This document shows, piece by piece, positions 46,001 through 61,000 of a DNA stretch of 64,000 nucleotides. A model generated the notes under the pieces. It was not told the origin of the DNA. It saw nothing but the letters and a program-made list of their open reading frames with translations, and did not search any database. The position numbers and the translations under genes were made by a program. Source of the DNA: Synanceia verrucosa (taxonomy: Eukaryota > Chordata > Actinopteri > Perciformes > Synanceiidae); contig CM056563.1 of the NCBI GenBank assembly GCA_029721515.1, positions 16,248,454-16,312,453 on the forward strand, in the 5' to 3' direction. Position 1 is the stretch's first letter. Each line of letters opens with the position of its first letter.

Positions 46001-49000
46001 ATAGATTGTATTATTAGTCTACACACATAATAACTTGTCTCTTTTTGGAGGTAAAACCTGTTCTGCTCTTCAGGGCTCCACACAGCATGGGGGGAGTAGT
46101 TAATGTACTGAGACTGAAGATTAAACACTGTGTGTGTGTGTGTGTGTGTGTGTTTCTATAGAACCACTAATTGTCGTTAATGCGTGGATTCCTATGTGCA
46201 TGCCTGTGTCTTTGCACATTATAATATATTATTATGAGTGTACTTGTTCACGTGAAGCTCCTGCAGTGACTCAAACGGCATTTGCTGCAAACCCACACCA
46301 AACTGTTTGCACATGTCATGCACGATCACACAGCGATGCAGTGCAGACACTGGAGCTGCATGCATACATGCATGCAAACGCACACTGAGAATAAATTAAA
46401 TTAAAAAAAAAAAATCTGTCATGTGAAGCTGTGTGTTTAAGGATCTGCCTTCACTGTGTTCCTCAGAGGTGTGTGTGAGTGTGTACACGCCTCTGTGATG
46501 AATTGGAAAGCTGCATTTGCTATTGATTTTAAAATGGGGTGTGTGTGTGTGTGTGTGGGTGCTGACGGACTGCGGTTTTAATGTACTGATTTAGATGCAG
46601 GGGAAACTCGGTGAGCACAGCATGTCTCTCAGATTCCCACTGGACTAATACAGAAACACGCACACACACAGTCCCTTCCCCCTCGCCCATATGCAGACAG
46701 CACCCTTTCCCCTACACACATGGTTAGTTTTATCAGGGTAATGGCTGTGCAGAGCGTTCAGTAATGGCCTGGGTGTGTGTGTTTGGGGGGGTGTAGAAAC
46801 CTCGGCTAAACATGAAGCCTTTTCCAACTCTGAGTAGGTTTGTGATTGGAAGAGACTGCAATGGTTCAAAGGTTCAAAGTTTACTAATGGTCACACATGC
46901 AGGAGGTGGAGTCTAATAAAAACAATTGATAACAGTATTGTGCTGAGATATAGATTTACTTGCTGTCCATGTTGCAGTGATGGAGTTGGTTTTAACGAAG
47001 TGTGTGACGTCAACATGCTTTGGTCTGCTTACCAGGTGTCTGGATTATCAGGTTATCAGCTGGTAACACAATGGATGGGTATTTGTTGAAAAGCCTGAAT
47101 CTGAAATGAATTTAATACAGAAAAGTTGACTTCAGTGTATTTCACAACTCGTAGCAGCAATTTGTTAGAATATTGACTTGAACATTGCTTTTGTTCAAGG
47201 CAAATATTTTATCACTCTGGGCAGAGAGTGGATATTGTGGATCGCAAAAAAAAAAGCTTTGAAGGAGGATTTTCTGCTTCTGTTTGTCAAACGTCATTGT
47301 AAACAATGTAATTGGGGGTGTTAAAGTTACGATTGGTGTTCTTTCACTTTCTCATAGACTAAATGATTACTTGAGGAGGTCGTCAGCAGAGTACTGAGAT
47401 CACAAATGGGGCTACAGTCAGTAGAAGTGTCTTCTGGAGAAATTAAAATCATGTTTTATTTTCTGTTTTATTACAGCTTAACACAAATGATAAGAATTAG
47501 AAAGTGTCTTTTTTTCCACTGTGAGTGAGTAAGATATAACCACATTTTTTAAAGGGAGCTCCAAAGGTAAAATCTCCACCAGCAACAGATCTTACAGAAA
47601 GTGACTCTATATGAATCTCTCAGTGTCAGTCTGATCCAACTAGGTGTACAAGGCTCCCTTCATTCCCTCTCCTCACCACTGCTATGACAGTTGTGCTTTT
47701 CAGTTGTTGGTCACATTAACTGTCACTTTCTTCAGAGTGCAGTCTGTGTGTGGTCTGTCTTGTGGAAGCACAGTGCATGTCGGCCCAGTAATAATGTGAT
47801 TACAACTGAATGCTTCGGCCTGGAACCATCAGCATGCATTGATTGTGCACCACACACACCCAAAAAGGCACACACAGGAAAGTGACAGCGTGCACAGTAT
47901 AAATCAATTGTCATTTATTAGTTTGGTGACTGACGGCTCTTTGTTATTTTTTTTTTCCCTAGGCGATGCTTTTCCGGCAGGCTCCAGTCCCTTCCTGTCA
48001 GGTTATCCTGGCCCCTCCCCCTTGACCTCTGACCCTGCGTACAGATCAGCCAATCCCAGCGGTCTGCAGATGGCCCAGCTCTGGGCGTCACACGCTCATG
48101 AAGGTAAATCACCATTCAAATCAACAAACACTTTCTCCCCTTCTCCTTCAGGATAATTTTCTGAGACATCATATTTTCCTGAGGTTTCTCAGTCTGCTCC
48201 CATCTAAAGCCCAGAAGGCTCTCTCTTGTGTTTCACCAGTGGGATCCTGTTCCATTTCTGTCTCTGTGCTGCTAGCACTGCTCCTGGATCTGTCCTATAT
48301 ATGTGTCTTGTTTCCTCTGTCCTCCACCTGTCTCCTACTTTCGCCTGTCATGTGTTACTGTAATCTATCTTCCTCTCTCTTGCTCTTTTTTTGTGCTTCC
48401 TGTCCAATATGCACTTTGTCTCTGTCTGTTCCTCTCTGTAGCTCTCCTACCACGCACGCACCTATGCACATGTATATGTGTGTTTTTGTCATCTCCATGG
48501 ACCTTCTTAAGGGCTTTTCAGAAAGTGATTGAATCTCTGTTCCCTCCTCCTCATTCCCTTCTGTCCTTCTGTGTCTCCTTATCAAATCTTGCTGGAGTAG
48601 AAGGTCAGATAGGAAGGAACGTGTCCCACAGTGCATTTTGGCAAGGTAAAGGGAGAAGGACGACTGGATTTTATTTAGGGTTCATTTAATAACTAATTGC
48701 ATTGCCTGTGTGATACAGATCTTGTCCAGTGCTTCCCAAACACTTCCCAAATCAGATTGTGGGATTAGTTTTCTTTAAGATAACTTTTTTATCGATCCTA
48801 CTGTCTTTGATTCTGGGATGGTTCATGGGATGATGATTATAGGCAGTAGACTGAGCAGTAACTTCCTGGACTCCTAGCTGGTTCCCTGGCAACTACTCGG
48901 CGCTGAGAATAGTCACAAAACCCACCACAAAATGGCAAATATGAGTTTTTACACTTCGCTTTCTGTGTAGATCTAATAAGATATAATGTGTGAAATTTTC

Positions 49001-52000
49001 ACTGTGCTGGTAGGTGTGTTTTCCTACTTTCAGACTGAGCCAGTCTGGCTGTTTCCAGTCTTTATGCAATGATGGTTTGGTTTATATATAGTTATATTTC
49101 TATTGCGCTGTTCCGTTAACGCTGCATTCCATACATGCCATGCTTCCTTTGACTTCAAGCTGAAACCGGGAATGGCAGACTCTGCCACTAACGATGAAAG
49201 CTACTTCACTGAGAGGTAATTACAGATTGTAAATATGGTGAGTGTCTGACAGAACAATTACATCCATAAATAGCATCAAAACAAGGTTTGAGCTTCTAAA
49301 GGATTTTACCTTTTTTAAAGTGATGCTTTTAAATACAATGGTCAGTCACTGGTCCACCTACTCAGCCTGTTGGAGAAAGATGGATAAAAGACAGATGGAC
49401 TTTTGGTGTTTGGCTGAAATATCTGGAGCTAAAGAAGCTAAAACCTCCTGCTGACTAAAGGAGCCTCAGAATCAAATCACTCTGATAGGAATAGAATCTT
49501 TTACGGCCTAAGAGAGATTCTTAATCCTTGGTCGCTGGCTTTAATAGCAGCTAAAGTTACTAAAAGCTGGAGACAGTTCTGGGCGGCAGCTAAGAGGCAG
49601 GCTTTGGATGTGTCTGGGATGCACCGTGGCTGCTCAGGAACCCTGTTTCAAAGCTGTTAGAGATCAAGGTTAGCTGTTAGCTAAAGGAAGCTTTGCAAGA
49701 AACTTATCCCACTTTAGTCCTGTCACATCGTTCCCGCCTCTATGCCTCCCTCTAACTGCTGACACCGTCACCACCCTCCTGCTTCTCCATTTCTGCTTCT
49801 CAGAATGGAGAGGAGACAGATTTATACTTGAGCTCTGCTGCCCGGCACTTCGTGCTGGAGCGGCACCGGCATCTTTGATATTTCTTGCAGTGGCCGGAGT
49901 GTGGGAACAGGGAATGTCTCACCCTCCCTGGGTGGCGATCTTTTCACATGATGACCCAATCCAGCGTCAGAGCTGCTGCCAGCTCAGGCCTGACAGAAAT
50001 CCAGAGCATTACACTGGACGCGAGGCTTTATCTATATTAAGAACTGGTCTCTGAGAGCAGCAGCTGGCTGTCAGGCAGACTCTCGCCTAAAACATCCACC
50101 TCAAGCTGAGCTCATGAACAAATCAAATTGCTGCAGGTGATGTGGGGTCAACTGAAACATCATTCAAAACGTGAGTCTGGGCACCAAGTTTGATATTAAT
50201 TTAAAGTGGTCAAATCTGTCTAAATTAGAGCTGAGAGCTGTGTACAAGTACAGCCTCCAAAATTACATTCAGCATTTTACCATTTAGGAGTTATTGCTGG
50301 ATTGTTGTATCATCCACTGTTTACAGGCCACCATAACACTGTACATTATTTTCATTATTGTTTACCTGCCTTGTTTCTGATTTAATCCTTTGGTCAATCT
50401 GGAGAATAGGTTATTGTGTAGTCTCAGTTTTTGTTTGAACTATGTTGTAATGAAATGTTCTGTGATTGTGTGTCTTCAGGCTACCCTCCTCTGCCAAGCA
50501 GCTTGTACTCCAGCCCATACCTGTCCCTGGGGCACCTGGATCCTCCCTCGCTCTCTCAGCACCATCTCTATGACTCACATAAAGGTCAGTTGCTGTCACC
50601 AGAAATACTCATGACGATATGTGACTGCATTTATTGTAGAGATCTTCTCATATCTTGATGATGAAGTAGGTTTTTGTGTTGTGAAATGGGCAACATTGGG
50701 CTGCTTTGATTCTAATTTTATTTTCATACATTTTGATTGTGTAGTATGTTTTCTCTTCCTGGATATGACAGGTTACTCTTTTCTTGGCAAATCAACATTG
50801 AAATATGTATCATGCTCACCTCTGCCTGCTGCTGTTGTTGTGCTCTAAATCTTCATCTGACTCAGCTCTTTGTATTCATGTAGTGGGTGTGTATTTGCAT
50901 TTTAGATTCATGTTTTCTCATGTTTTGTGTGTTTTAGAGGGCTTTTACTTGCCAGCGTCCCTGAGCCAGTTGCCTCTCCACCCTCCGTCTGCTCCACCGA
51001 CCGCCCCGTCCAGCTCCACACCCCCTCAGAGGACGTCCCGAGATGGGGGTAGGGACCGGCATTACCGGGGCGAGAGGGAGAGAGAGCGGTCAAGAGAGGA
51101 GCTAAGGCCGCACAGTGTGGTGGACCTGACGCAGGACGGAAGGAGCGAGGAGGACCGGCGAGCCAGGAGTGGTGACCGGGAACGAGAGAAAGAAAGGGAC
51201 AGGGACACAGAGAGAGACAGAGACAGTTGGCCCTTCCATCCTCAACCCCACGAGCTGAAGTCACACTCCCAGCCTCCCACAGTGCAGCCCAGAACCAGGC
51301 CGTCACCTCCTCAGCACTCCTTCCCTTCAGGGGGTGGGAGGTCTCATGGACCAGAAACAGATAGAGGGGGTCGAGATGAAGATGGGGGCTCTCGACCCCA
51401 CCACAACTATAACTCTAACGCTAACTCAAACTCTCACTCAGACAGATATAGGAGGAATGACGCAATGGCTACGTCAGCTGGCACCCTTCACATCTCCTAC
51501 GCCCTTCCTGCTACGCTTCATCCCGCTGCCGCCGGCCCTCCTCACCCCTCCACAAACAGAGAGTCTGTGAAAGAGCAGCGAGTCAGCGCACCAACATATG
51601 TGCCTTCTGTGGAGGTTTACGACGAGCGGGTTGGGCCCATCCAGATCGCCTCGCAGGCCCGCGACAACAAGCACGTGGACAAACACAGAGAAAGGGAACG
51701 AGACCGAGAACGCGACAGAGACAGAGAGCGTGAACGGGACAGAAACAGGGAGAAGGAGAACTACAGGTTTCCTGAGAGGAACCCGATGGAGCATCCTCGA
51801 CTCTCCCAGTCTGGCGATTCAGGCAATCAAAGAGAGGAAGGTTCTGTCATTTGTTCCAATGGTTCCATTGGTAAACGAGGCCAGGACGCGTCATACTCCT
51901 CCAGTCAATCAAGGTTCAGCCCAGAAACCAGGGATATCTCTAAACACTCAATACGATTGGGTATAGAACGGGCAGGGGTGGAGCCTAAGTGGAATACTAT

Positions 52001-55000
52001 CAGCCCATTGGCCAACTACGCCACAAGTCACATGGCTGCCCTGGCAGCCCAACACGGACACACACTCTCTTCTCCCCACAGCCAGCCGACACACACACAA
52101 ATGCCCAGTTCCCCTCACACAACCCAGCGGCCCTGCAACAATGCACACAGCCATTCCCCTCAAACACACCCCTCACCACACGGACATGGGCGTGCAGGTG
52201 AGGAGGGGAGTCAGAGACGCTATCTGGACCCATCAGCGCTCTACCGACCCGGGGGGTCATCGGCAGGAGAGCGAAGCGTGGGATCAGGGTCGAATCCCAC
52301 CGAGGTGTCAGCCATGCAGAGTCTGATTAAATACAGTGGGAACTTTGCTGCTGAAGGACCTGGGTCCTCTAGGCATGCTGCAGATGGCAGAGGGCCCTTT
52401 GGCGGTCTGGCTAATGTTGGGACGGATGCTGAAAGACTGAGGGAAAAAGAAAGAGAGAGAGACAGGGGGGAACGAGACAGAGAGAAAGACAGGGAAAGGG
52501 TATCTGTTGGATCAGGAGGGTCGGGGGCATTGAGGGTGCCCCCCCAGCTGAAGAGAGAGCAAGAGAGGCCAGACAGCGCCCGCTCGTTTGGCCGGGAGGG
52601 GGAAGGAGAGGTGCGCCATCCTCCAGTTGGCATTGCTGTGGCTGTGGCCCGGCAGAGAGACAGTGGGAGCAGCAGTAAACAGAGCAGTGGACCCTCAGAC
52701 ACACAGCGGACCCTGCTGCAAACAGCCATTAAAGGTAATGATGTCTTTTATGTAAGAGACACCCTGTATCTCTGGTCTACTGCTAATCACAGTTTTAATA
52801 CCTGACTTATATTCTTTTGGCGCTAACCCTCAGAGTCAAATGTAAGTTCACCCCCATGTGAGGTACAAAGGGGGGAAAAATAATAATATCTCTTCATTGG
52901 TTTGAAATGCTTACTGGAGTCATGTGGTAGCATTCAATCAATCACACAAGTCATTTTATTTTTGATAGTTTTTCTTTCAACTTAAATCAAGTTTACTTTT
53001 CCCCCCTAATGTATTTCTTCCTAATTTTGCTTTCACGTCGCTCCACTGTGGCTCTCAGAACAGCACTGTAAAGAACATGGATCCCCTTAGTTAAATGAAC
53101 CGAGTGCAAATGATTCCTCATTTCAGTTTCCATGAATAATAGAGGATTAATTTTCTTTCCGATCAAATTCATGTTTCCTCAAGCCCTGTTTGACTTTGAG
53201 GTGTTCATGCCCGATTGGAATTGTTGAAACAACTCCCCCTCCCCAAATAACTAATTATGTCATGGGTTGTATTTTGTTGAAAGGCTCCTTTTGGCCAGTC
53301 TGTCGGCTCTCTGTGCCGCATAGTAATTCCTGCCAATACAGCGCTCTATTCTTGTACGTCAAGGTCATTCAGCTACAGTGCCTCCTCTCCGTCTCTCTCT
53401 CTCTTTCTTCTTGTTTCTGTTTCTCTCTCAGTTCCATGCTCTTCCTGTCCTCCCACAGCTCAGCCCCTCTCCCTCTCTCAGTCTCTTGCTCTTTTCATTT
53501 CATTGAATGCCTCTCCTTCCCCACCCTTCCTTCCTCTCTGAGAAGCTCTTTGTAGCGGCACTCCCTCCTTGTCCCACCTCAGGCCCCCTGCTCTTTCTCC
53601 ACTCTTTTCTTCAGCTTCTCCACCCCACCACCACCCTCTCTGCATTAAACATGTCATTACAGAGTGCTGCTAAAAGCTACAAACAAGCCTTGAATTACAA
53701 TAAGACCATGGGTGCGTTGCTAAGCAATAGATCACTCTTGAGAGTGACGGACTGAGCGTGTGTGCATGCATGAGTGTGTACGAGGAGCAGTGTGAGATGT
53801 TTGTGTATTTGCATGCACGTGTTCTTGTTGGGGGCGTTTATTCATTTCCTTGCTTGAGCAGAGCAATTGGTCTAATACCATCAGCCCCTCTTGCTGAGAA
53901 GAGCTCTAAATACACAGCAGAGGATTTACACAGAAATCACAAATAGATGAGCGGATAGATGGAAGGGATGCAGGAAGGAGAAAGTGAGGCTAATTATACG
54001 AGATGGACAGATGGACGTAGATCGATAGATTGATGGATGGGAAGAGAGAGGTATGTCAGGAAGTAAAGAAGTGAAAAGAGTGTGTGAGGTAGAGAGGGAC
54101 GACCAGCAATGGAGGAGTGGGGAGAAGGAGGGGGCGTGCATCACTAATCACTGGTTTTCTGATGCAGAGAGGATAGCATGTGGGACAGGCTCCTTGTAAC
54201 CTTGGTAACAGTCTTGAAACCTTTCCTGCAGAGCATGTCAGGGATTGTTAAAGTCCCTTGTCCCTTCACGGGCTACACACACACTTTCAGAGCAGAACTG
54301 AAGGGTTCAGCACACTCGTGTAAAACCTTTCTGCTGCTCGGGGACCTTCAGTCAGCGTCGATGAGATGGAAGAGGGTTAACGGGAAAGAGTGCGAGGAGG
54401 AGAGCCTCATGTTTATTCTGGACTGCTTGGCTGAGTACTGCTGCTTTCCTTTTTTGTTTTTTATCCTCCATCTCTGTCTTTTGCCGTCAGCCCTCGTAGT
54501 AAGCACAAGGGGTTTAAGGCTGTGTGTGAATAGTGAGGCAGTAGTGGTATGTTCACATCTCCTGTGGCACTAGACTAATAACTGATAAGAGCTGACAGTC
54601 AGTGTGAGAGGTGTCATTCCATTTGTGCGAGTACATTGGCCAACATCGTATTTTTAGCTTCTCCTCTTGTTTTGACACGCTGTGCCGTGTCACCATTATA
54701 TATCTAGTGTCACCTTGTCCTCCCTCCCTCCTCTGCTGTCACCCACTTTCCTCTTTCTCTTCTCACCACATTATTGCTTCATCTTACCTCTCAGTCATGC
54801 AGTATGTATATTGTCTTTCCCAGCCTGTATTCTTTACTTTAAAGCATCATGTAGGATCATAGTTTAAACACTTCAGGAGCCTCAGTAATGCACCTACTAA
54901 ACGTCTTTATCTGTGCCTGCACCCATCATAGATGAGGAGCGAGGTGAGGACCGGGGTCGTCTCCATGACGAGCGACTGTTGGCCGGCCGGCTGGAGCGCG

Positions 55001-58000
55001 AGCAGGAGAAAGTGCTCAGGTAAAGGGGAGTTATTTTATCCTGATCAAACTTGATTGGTTGCTTATCAGTTCACTCAGTTACATATCTTTTTCCATAAAA
55101 CATATTTCTAAACACACAGCATTAAGCAGCTTCTTGTTTCTACCCCAGAGAGTCGAAGGAGCTGGCAGAGTTCACTCAGATGCACCCTACCCCGCTGTCT
55201 AGCGGCCTGACACCCAGTATGATGACACCCAGTCTCATGACCCCCAACCTTATGGTGACAGGAGGGGCTGCCCTGGCAGGGGCGGGACGATGGCCTCCTG
55301 ACCCCTCAACTCTGACCTCTCACCCCTGGATGCCCCGGCCTGGAGCGCCCCCAGTCTGGCTCTCCGGCTCCCCATACAGTATGTTGCTGCACATGACAGG
55401 AGACACTTGCTAACTGCTTCGAGCATATGTTTGGATGTTCCCTAAATTACACTTATTGTTCCATGTGGCACATTTTTATAATGGCATGTAATATTTTACT
55501 GTGTCAGTGTGATAACGTGATTATTTTATGTGATAGTAATCTGAATATCTGTGGGTTTTGGACTATTTGTGTAGCACGTCAGACAAAGCATTAGTAGTAC
55601 AGTTGAACCAGCAGCTAAGTGAGCATCTGTCACACTCTCTTATCCAACCTGCTGATAAAGACTAAAGAGTCTACATCAGTTCAACAGCAACATGTAGCGT
55701 GCTTGCAAAATTCTACATGCGCCTGTGTAGCCCTTTGTGATTAGTGCAGCAGAAAAGGGAGGCGTTGTCCGTCTGTCCAGAGACTCGGCCAGCAGCAGCC
55801 TCCAGGGGTCAAGTTTCACAGACATTCCTGATCTTTGCAGGACATTCCTGCTCCTCCAGAAATAACAACATCAAGACACACACTCACATACTTATGTGAG
55901 TTTAAGCGTAACTGCAGACACAACATCTGAAAGTAAGGAAACGTGGAGCTCTCCGAGGGCCAGCTCTGTCTAGACACAGAGGGCAAAAAAAAAACCCAAA
56001 TCACTCAGAAAGCCACTAAATTCAATGAGCGCTAACTCAATTACTGCTTCAACATGGGTGTAAATACTGGGTGAATAATGATGCTGAGTTAATGTTAGTT
56101 TAAGCTGAGAGATGGAGAAGAAAAAAACATTTTTCCCTGCTAACATTTTTCTCCCCTTCTTTCAGGCCTGGGTCCTTCCTCACTCCACCAGACCCTCCCC
56201 CCAGGCTACCCACCCTCTATGCCAGGCTCCATACCACCTCCCTACCAGTTTGCCAGGGATCCACAGTCTGGACAGCTAATAGTCATCCCCACTGAACACC
56301 TGCCACACTACGGTACAAAAGCTATTTTCTCTGTATGTGTTTGTGTAATGTTGATTTGCTGATTTTATCGCTTATAAAATAACCATTTAATGCGTTTTCA
56401 TAAAAATAAATGATAACCATGTTCATTTTGAAACAGATGTTAGTGTTGGTAATGACTGTAAACAAATGAGACCATATCCAACCAGATTGACACCCTCCAT
56501 ATGTTATTACATTCTGTCTGCCAGTCGCTTTTGCTGTTTTACAGCACAGACAAGAGGATGCTGTGATGCAAACATGATTATCCTCTTTTGGATAGTGAAT
56601 GGGAAAACAAACTAATAAATTAAGTTTTGATTAACATACATACATCCATATACTGAGTAAGCACTATCCACCTCACTGCTGTAACAATGCAAATTTCCCA
56701 TTTGTGGGACTAATAAAGGATTATTTTATCTTATCTTAACACCAGTATTGTGATTAACAGTGTGTGAAAACAGGGCAAGAAGAAAACTAACAGCAGTCAA
56801 CTAAGAGTGGGTCAGGATCCATTACAATAGAGGGTGCATGTTTGTCCACCCAGGGGACATGCAGTGAAGTAATAGTAATGCTTTCAAACAATTGCTCATT
56901 TCTTCTGACAAATGTCATGCCAAAGAATGCTTTTCACTTCCTCTTCTCCATCGCTCTGCAGGAGGTGATGTACTGGAGCGTGGAGCCCCGGTGTGGTCGG
57001 GGGTATACGGTACAGGCAGCTCGCTGCAGCATGCAGCCCAGCTCCAGCTCCTCTCCCAGCAGCAGATGCTCCGGCAACAGGAGCTGCTCATGATCCAGCA
57101 GCACACAGCACAGGTTCTGGAGCTGCAGAGGAATGCACAGCTAGTCGTAAGTGGACTGTGTGTTGTCAAATGCTCACGTGTCAGTGATAGATAATTTAAA
57201 GCCCATATTCAGGGACATTTAATGTGTATATACTGTGTGTATACCCATGTGTGTAAACAGTGTATATCCACCTACACATCCAAACAAACATAAATCACAA
57301 GACTTTTATGTGCACAGTATTAATGTCCCTACAAACACATTGCATCATTAATATACACATACATCCTGGCTCTGTTGAGGAATGGAGAGCTAGAGGTAAG
57401 ACAAATAATACTGCATATAGACATAAACCCATGGTCTTCGACTGGGTGAAGAGTTACAGCAATACTTAAAGGTTAATGTGGATATTCTGTATTCTACTTA
57501 CTGTCAACATATCCCGTGAAACGACCAAAACCAGTAATGTGCCCATGTCTCAAAACTCTCCTGAGCATGTCTATGGCACTTGACCACAAACCCACTGCTC
57601 TCTACCAAAGAGTTCAGTCTTTAAAAAAGGGTCACAAATTTATTTTTCATAAAGGAAAAAGCCTCAGTGATTTCCCAGAGACGATGAACGCCCTTCACAC
57701 ATTTTATGTCATATTTAAGTTGTGCAATAAACAGCCTCCAATCGTGTGTTTCAGGAGCGTTTAAAGGCCAGCGAGCATCGGCCAGAGATGGAAGACAAAG
57801 CAGAAAAGAGGAGCGCCGACTCCAAACCCCGCCCCTCTTCCATATCTTCTCCGTCTCCCTCGCCCATCCTGCACCCCCGCAAACCTCCCCCTTCTTCCCG
57901 TTCGCCAACCCCGTCTACCTCCTCCGTCACCCCGCTTCCTCCACTCCCCTCACCGGTGACCACCCTCAAGTCAGAAGAAGGCGGGCAAAGAGTGTTGTCT

Positions 58001-61000
58001 CACCCACCGACACCCCTGCCTCACCCGCCTTCCCCTCGCTCAGCGTCTCCACCCCCATCGTCGCCACGGCGGCCTAAACTGGAGGCGGCCGAGATGGGGG
58101 AGGTGGGACAAAGGGAGCAGAGAGAAGGACAGAAGCCGACCTCTGCACCTTTTCAAGGCATCTACTCTGGTGAGTCTGAAGGAGTTTAACAACTGAACTA
58201 TCATCAGCTGGTCAGCCTCATATTAGCTGAGCCTTCTAAGTTAGACTTTTTACAAAGTTGTGTTTATAGCTAATTTGTTTACCCATGTACTGATATGTCT
58301 TGTTAGCTTGTTGGGTATAAGACCACCTGTGTTATGCTGGGGCTCATCTACTGTCTCTTTGATACTTAACACTATTGAAGAATGTTTGAGCAAAGTCAGA
58401 TCTATGCATGATGTTGGATATATCTATTTGTGATTCTAACTTCTCATTTTTGATTTACTATTATGACAGATCTCCCTCCTGCTTATCCTTACCAGTCCAT
58501 CACTGCCCCATTTGGCTCACCTTTTCCCCCTTATCACATCCCAGCACCCACAGGGGCAAACACAGAGGTTGTCCCACCCCACCGCTCCCGCTCGACCGTC
58601 TCTGCTGCAACTTTGCCCTCATCAACCGTCCACTCAAGGCTGCTAGAAACAGACATCAAGCCACAGAAACTAGAGCCGTCAAAGACAGGATCTTTTCTCA
58701 AGCAGGAACCCGGTGCGGAGCAGCCTCCACACGACATGTCGCCACAGGCTTTGGGGCCTCTTCGCAGGAGCTGCAGCCCTGTGCGAGCCAACCAGGACCG
58801 AGAGGAAGATGATGAAGCCCCGAAGCCCCATCCCCTACCGATACCTCTGCATGCCCCCAGCCCCCCACCAATACAAAGTGAAAGACTGGATGAAGTCAGG
58901 GAGGAAGAGAATGAAGGGCAAATCAAAATGGAGGTGTCCACTTATTCCTGTCAGGCAGCATATGCCCTGCCTCCTCCACTCACAGAGGCTGAGTCTAAAC
59001 CGGAGATGATTACAGATCCAGAACGTTACCCGCCGTACATCGTTGCAAATTCAGACAGCCAGGAATCAATTCCGATGTGTGCGTCTCTTGAAAAAGTCAC
59101 AAGTGCAGTGTGTGAACAAGAACAGCCAGACACTCCCATCAACTTACACACTTCCAGTCAGAAAGAAAGTGTCAATGATACTTCCATTTGTCCTCCTCCC
59201 ACACCCAACTCGCCACTCCCACTGGTCATGGGCCCTGAGGATCCCATGGCAGGGATGTTTGCTTTGCTTGCAGCCAGTGAGATGGCCCAGGCCCACCCCA
59301 GTACTCCACCTGCCCCGACACTCATACTGCAGATAGAAAATTCTTCCTTAGGTGCCGAATGCAGCAGTGCCGGTGCTCTGGAGATGGTGGCGCTGGAGGG
59401 GATGGCCCTACTTAGCCAAATGGCTCAGCAGGAGATGGAGCATATCAGCCTGGAGCGAGGTGAGTGGATATGAGGGGGTGAGAGGTGGGATTTAAGAAAT
59501 GAATGAATGAAATTTATTTTTTTTTTATTTTTTTTTTTTTTTTATTTCTAATGTGTTAATATCCTCTGTATCCCATTCAGATCTGACATTAGAGGGCCTT
59601 GACTGTCTTCTTGAAGCAAGCAGACAGATTTTGTTGGAAGCCATCGAGAAACAGTCCCACATCGATCTGCCCAGAACACTGGACCCCAACAGGAAGTACA
59701 GCTGGAGGCAGAGGAAGGAAGAGCCAGTAAGATGAATAAAAATCTTGTGGTTCAACCAGAGATGAGAAATTGTCAGTATGTGAACTTTTTTTTCATCCGT
59801 ACTCTGCAGCTGTACAGTAAAATGTCCATGGACGTGTTGGATGCAGTGGAAGTGGAATACCGTGTCCGCCTTGCCGAGCTGCAGAAGATGTACAAGGAGA
59901 AGCAGAGAGATCTGAGCAAGCTGCAGAGACGCAGAGACAAGCGGTGAGCTGATATACTTTCTGCAAGAACTACATTAAAGATGAATTAATCGCAATGCTG
60001 CTATAATTCCCACCACCAAACAAACTCTTTTATGCACATGTCAGTGAACGGCGGCAGCAGCAGGAAGATGAGAGGCGGAGTCTAACTAGACGAGGCAGAG
60101 GACGACCCAGGAAGAGGAAACATTTGGCTACACCTCCCAAACTGGACAGCAGGCCTGGAAAGTGAGTGAGATCTCCACTTTAATGCAGCTATTTTCTTTT
60201 ACCAGTTTTTTGGGGGGGTTTGTATATTTAGTTTCTGACAATGCAAAAACAGTGCTAATATCCCAATGTCTCAGGGTGGGTAGGACAGTGCAATACTCTG
60301 AGGACTCTGAGGCTGGGGAGGGACAGAGGAAGAGGTTTCGGGTGTCCAGAGAAGAAGATGAGACGGAGGCAGGAAGTGGAGGAGTGAAGATGAAAAATAA
60401 GAAAAAGAAGAAGAGCTGGAATGACCAAGAGCCAACCACCAGTCACTCTCTAGAGGTAGGCAGCTTGGAAGTGCATGTTTTGATTTTGGCTGCAGTGTTA
60501 CGCCAGTGATCTCTTTAATTAACACAGTGGTCTTCATGATGTTGTCAGGTGTTGAAGGGGAAGCGTGGCCACTTATGTGAGCAGGAGCAGCTGGCGTCAG
60601 ACCTCGACAGAGCGCTCTCGCTCTCGCAACTCGGCTCACTTGGGGCATCTCGCAAACTTAGCAACAACTCAAAATCGGACAAGTCAAAGGGCAAGTCTGC
60701 GGAAAGTCGGATGAAGGAGCGCGGCATTCACCCGTCCACCAAAGCTGGGAAACACAAGATGGCCACCAAGGCCTCGGCTTCAGAAATGGTCCGAAAGGTG
60801 AAAGGTCAGAAGAAGACTGCTTTGTTCTCTCCCATGAGATCAGAGCTCAGCAGCTGCTCCAACAGTGAGTACCTGAACATAAATGCTTTATGTGACTGAG
60901 GCTGTCAGAGAAGAACTAATAGACTCTGTCGTCTTCAGCTACCATTATCAAAACACTGTTTTATATCTAGTCTGCATCCAAAATAATGCCAGACCTATCT

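Larger units (their letters stand above)
35958..47962 (+). other. tnrc18: tnrc18 intron after coding exon 1 (12.0 kb)
   Basis: No coding exon recognised. It carries a TG run (37712-37746), a 17-bp hairpin (37038-37077), a TG/AG compound repeat (40025-40059), a Harbinger-like element split by a hAT MITE (40936-42314), a retroelement-tail fragment (about 43075-43140) and TG runs at 46129-46152 and 46540-46557. The rest is unique-looking AT-rich sequence, possibly including enhancers that cannot be identified by eye. Confidence 0.8.

Noticed and set aside
48098..48689. Two overlapping 128-144-residue frames after exon 2
   Set aside because: Pyrimidine-rich intronic DNA producing Ser/Leu/Cys/Phe-rich translations, without homology.
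50908..51306. Minus-strand frames opposite tnrc18 exon 4
   Set aside because: Shadow frames of GC- and GA-rich coding sequence; the plus-strand frame matches TNRC18.
57706..58077. Second plus-strand frame over tnrc18 exon 9
   Set aside because: Out of frame with the conserved ERLKA..EHR..ME block.
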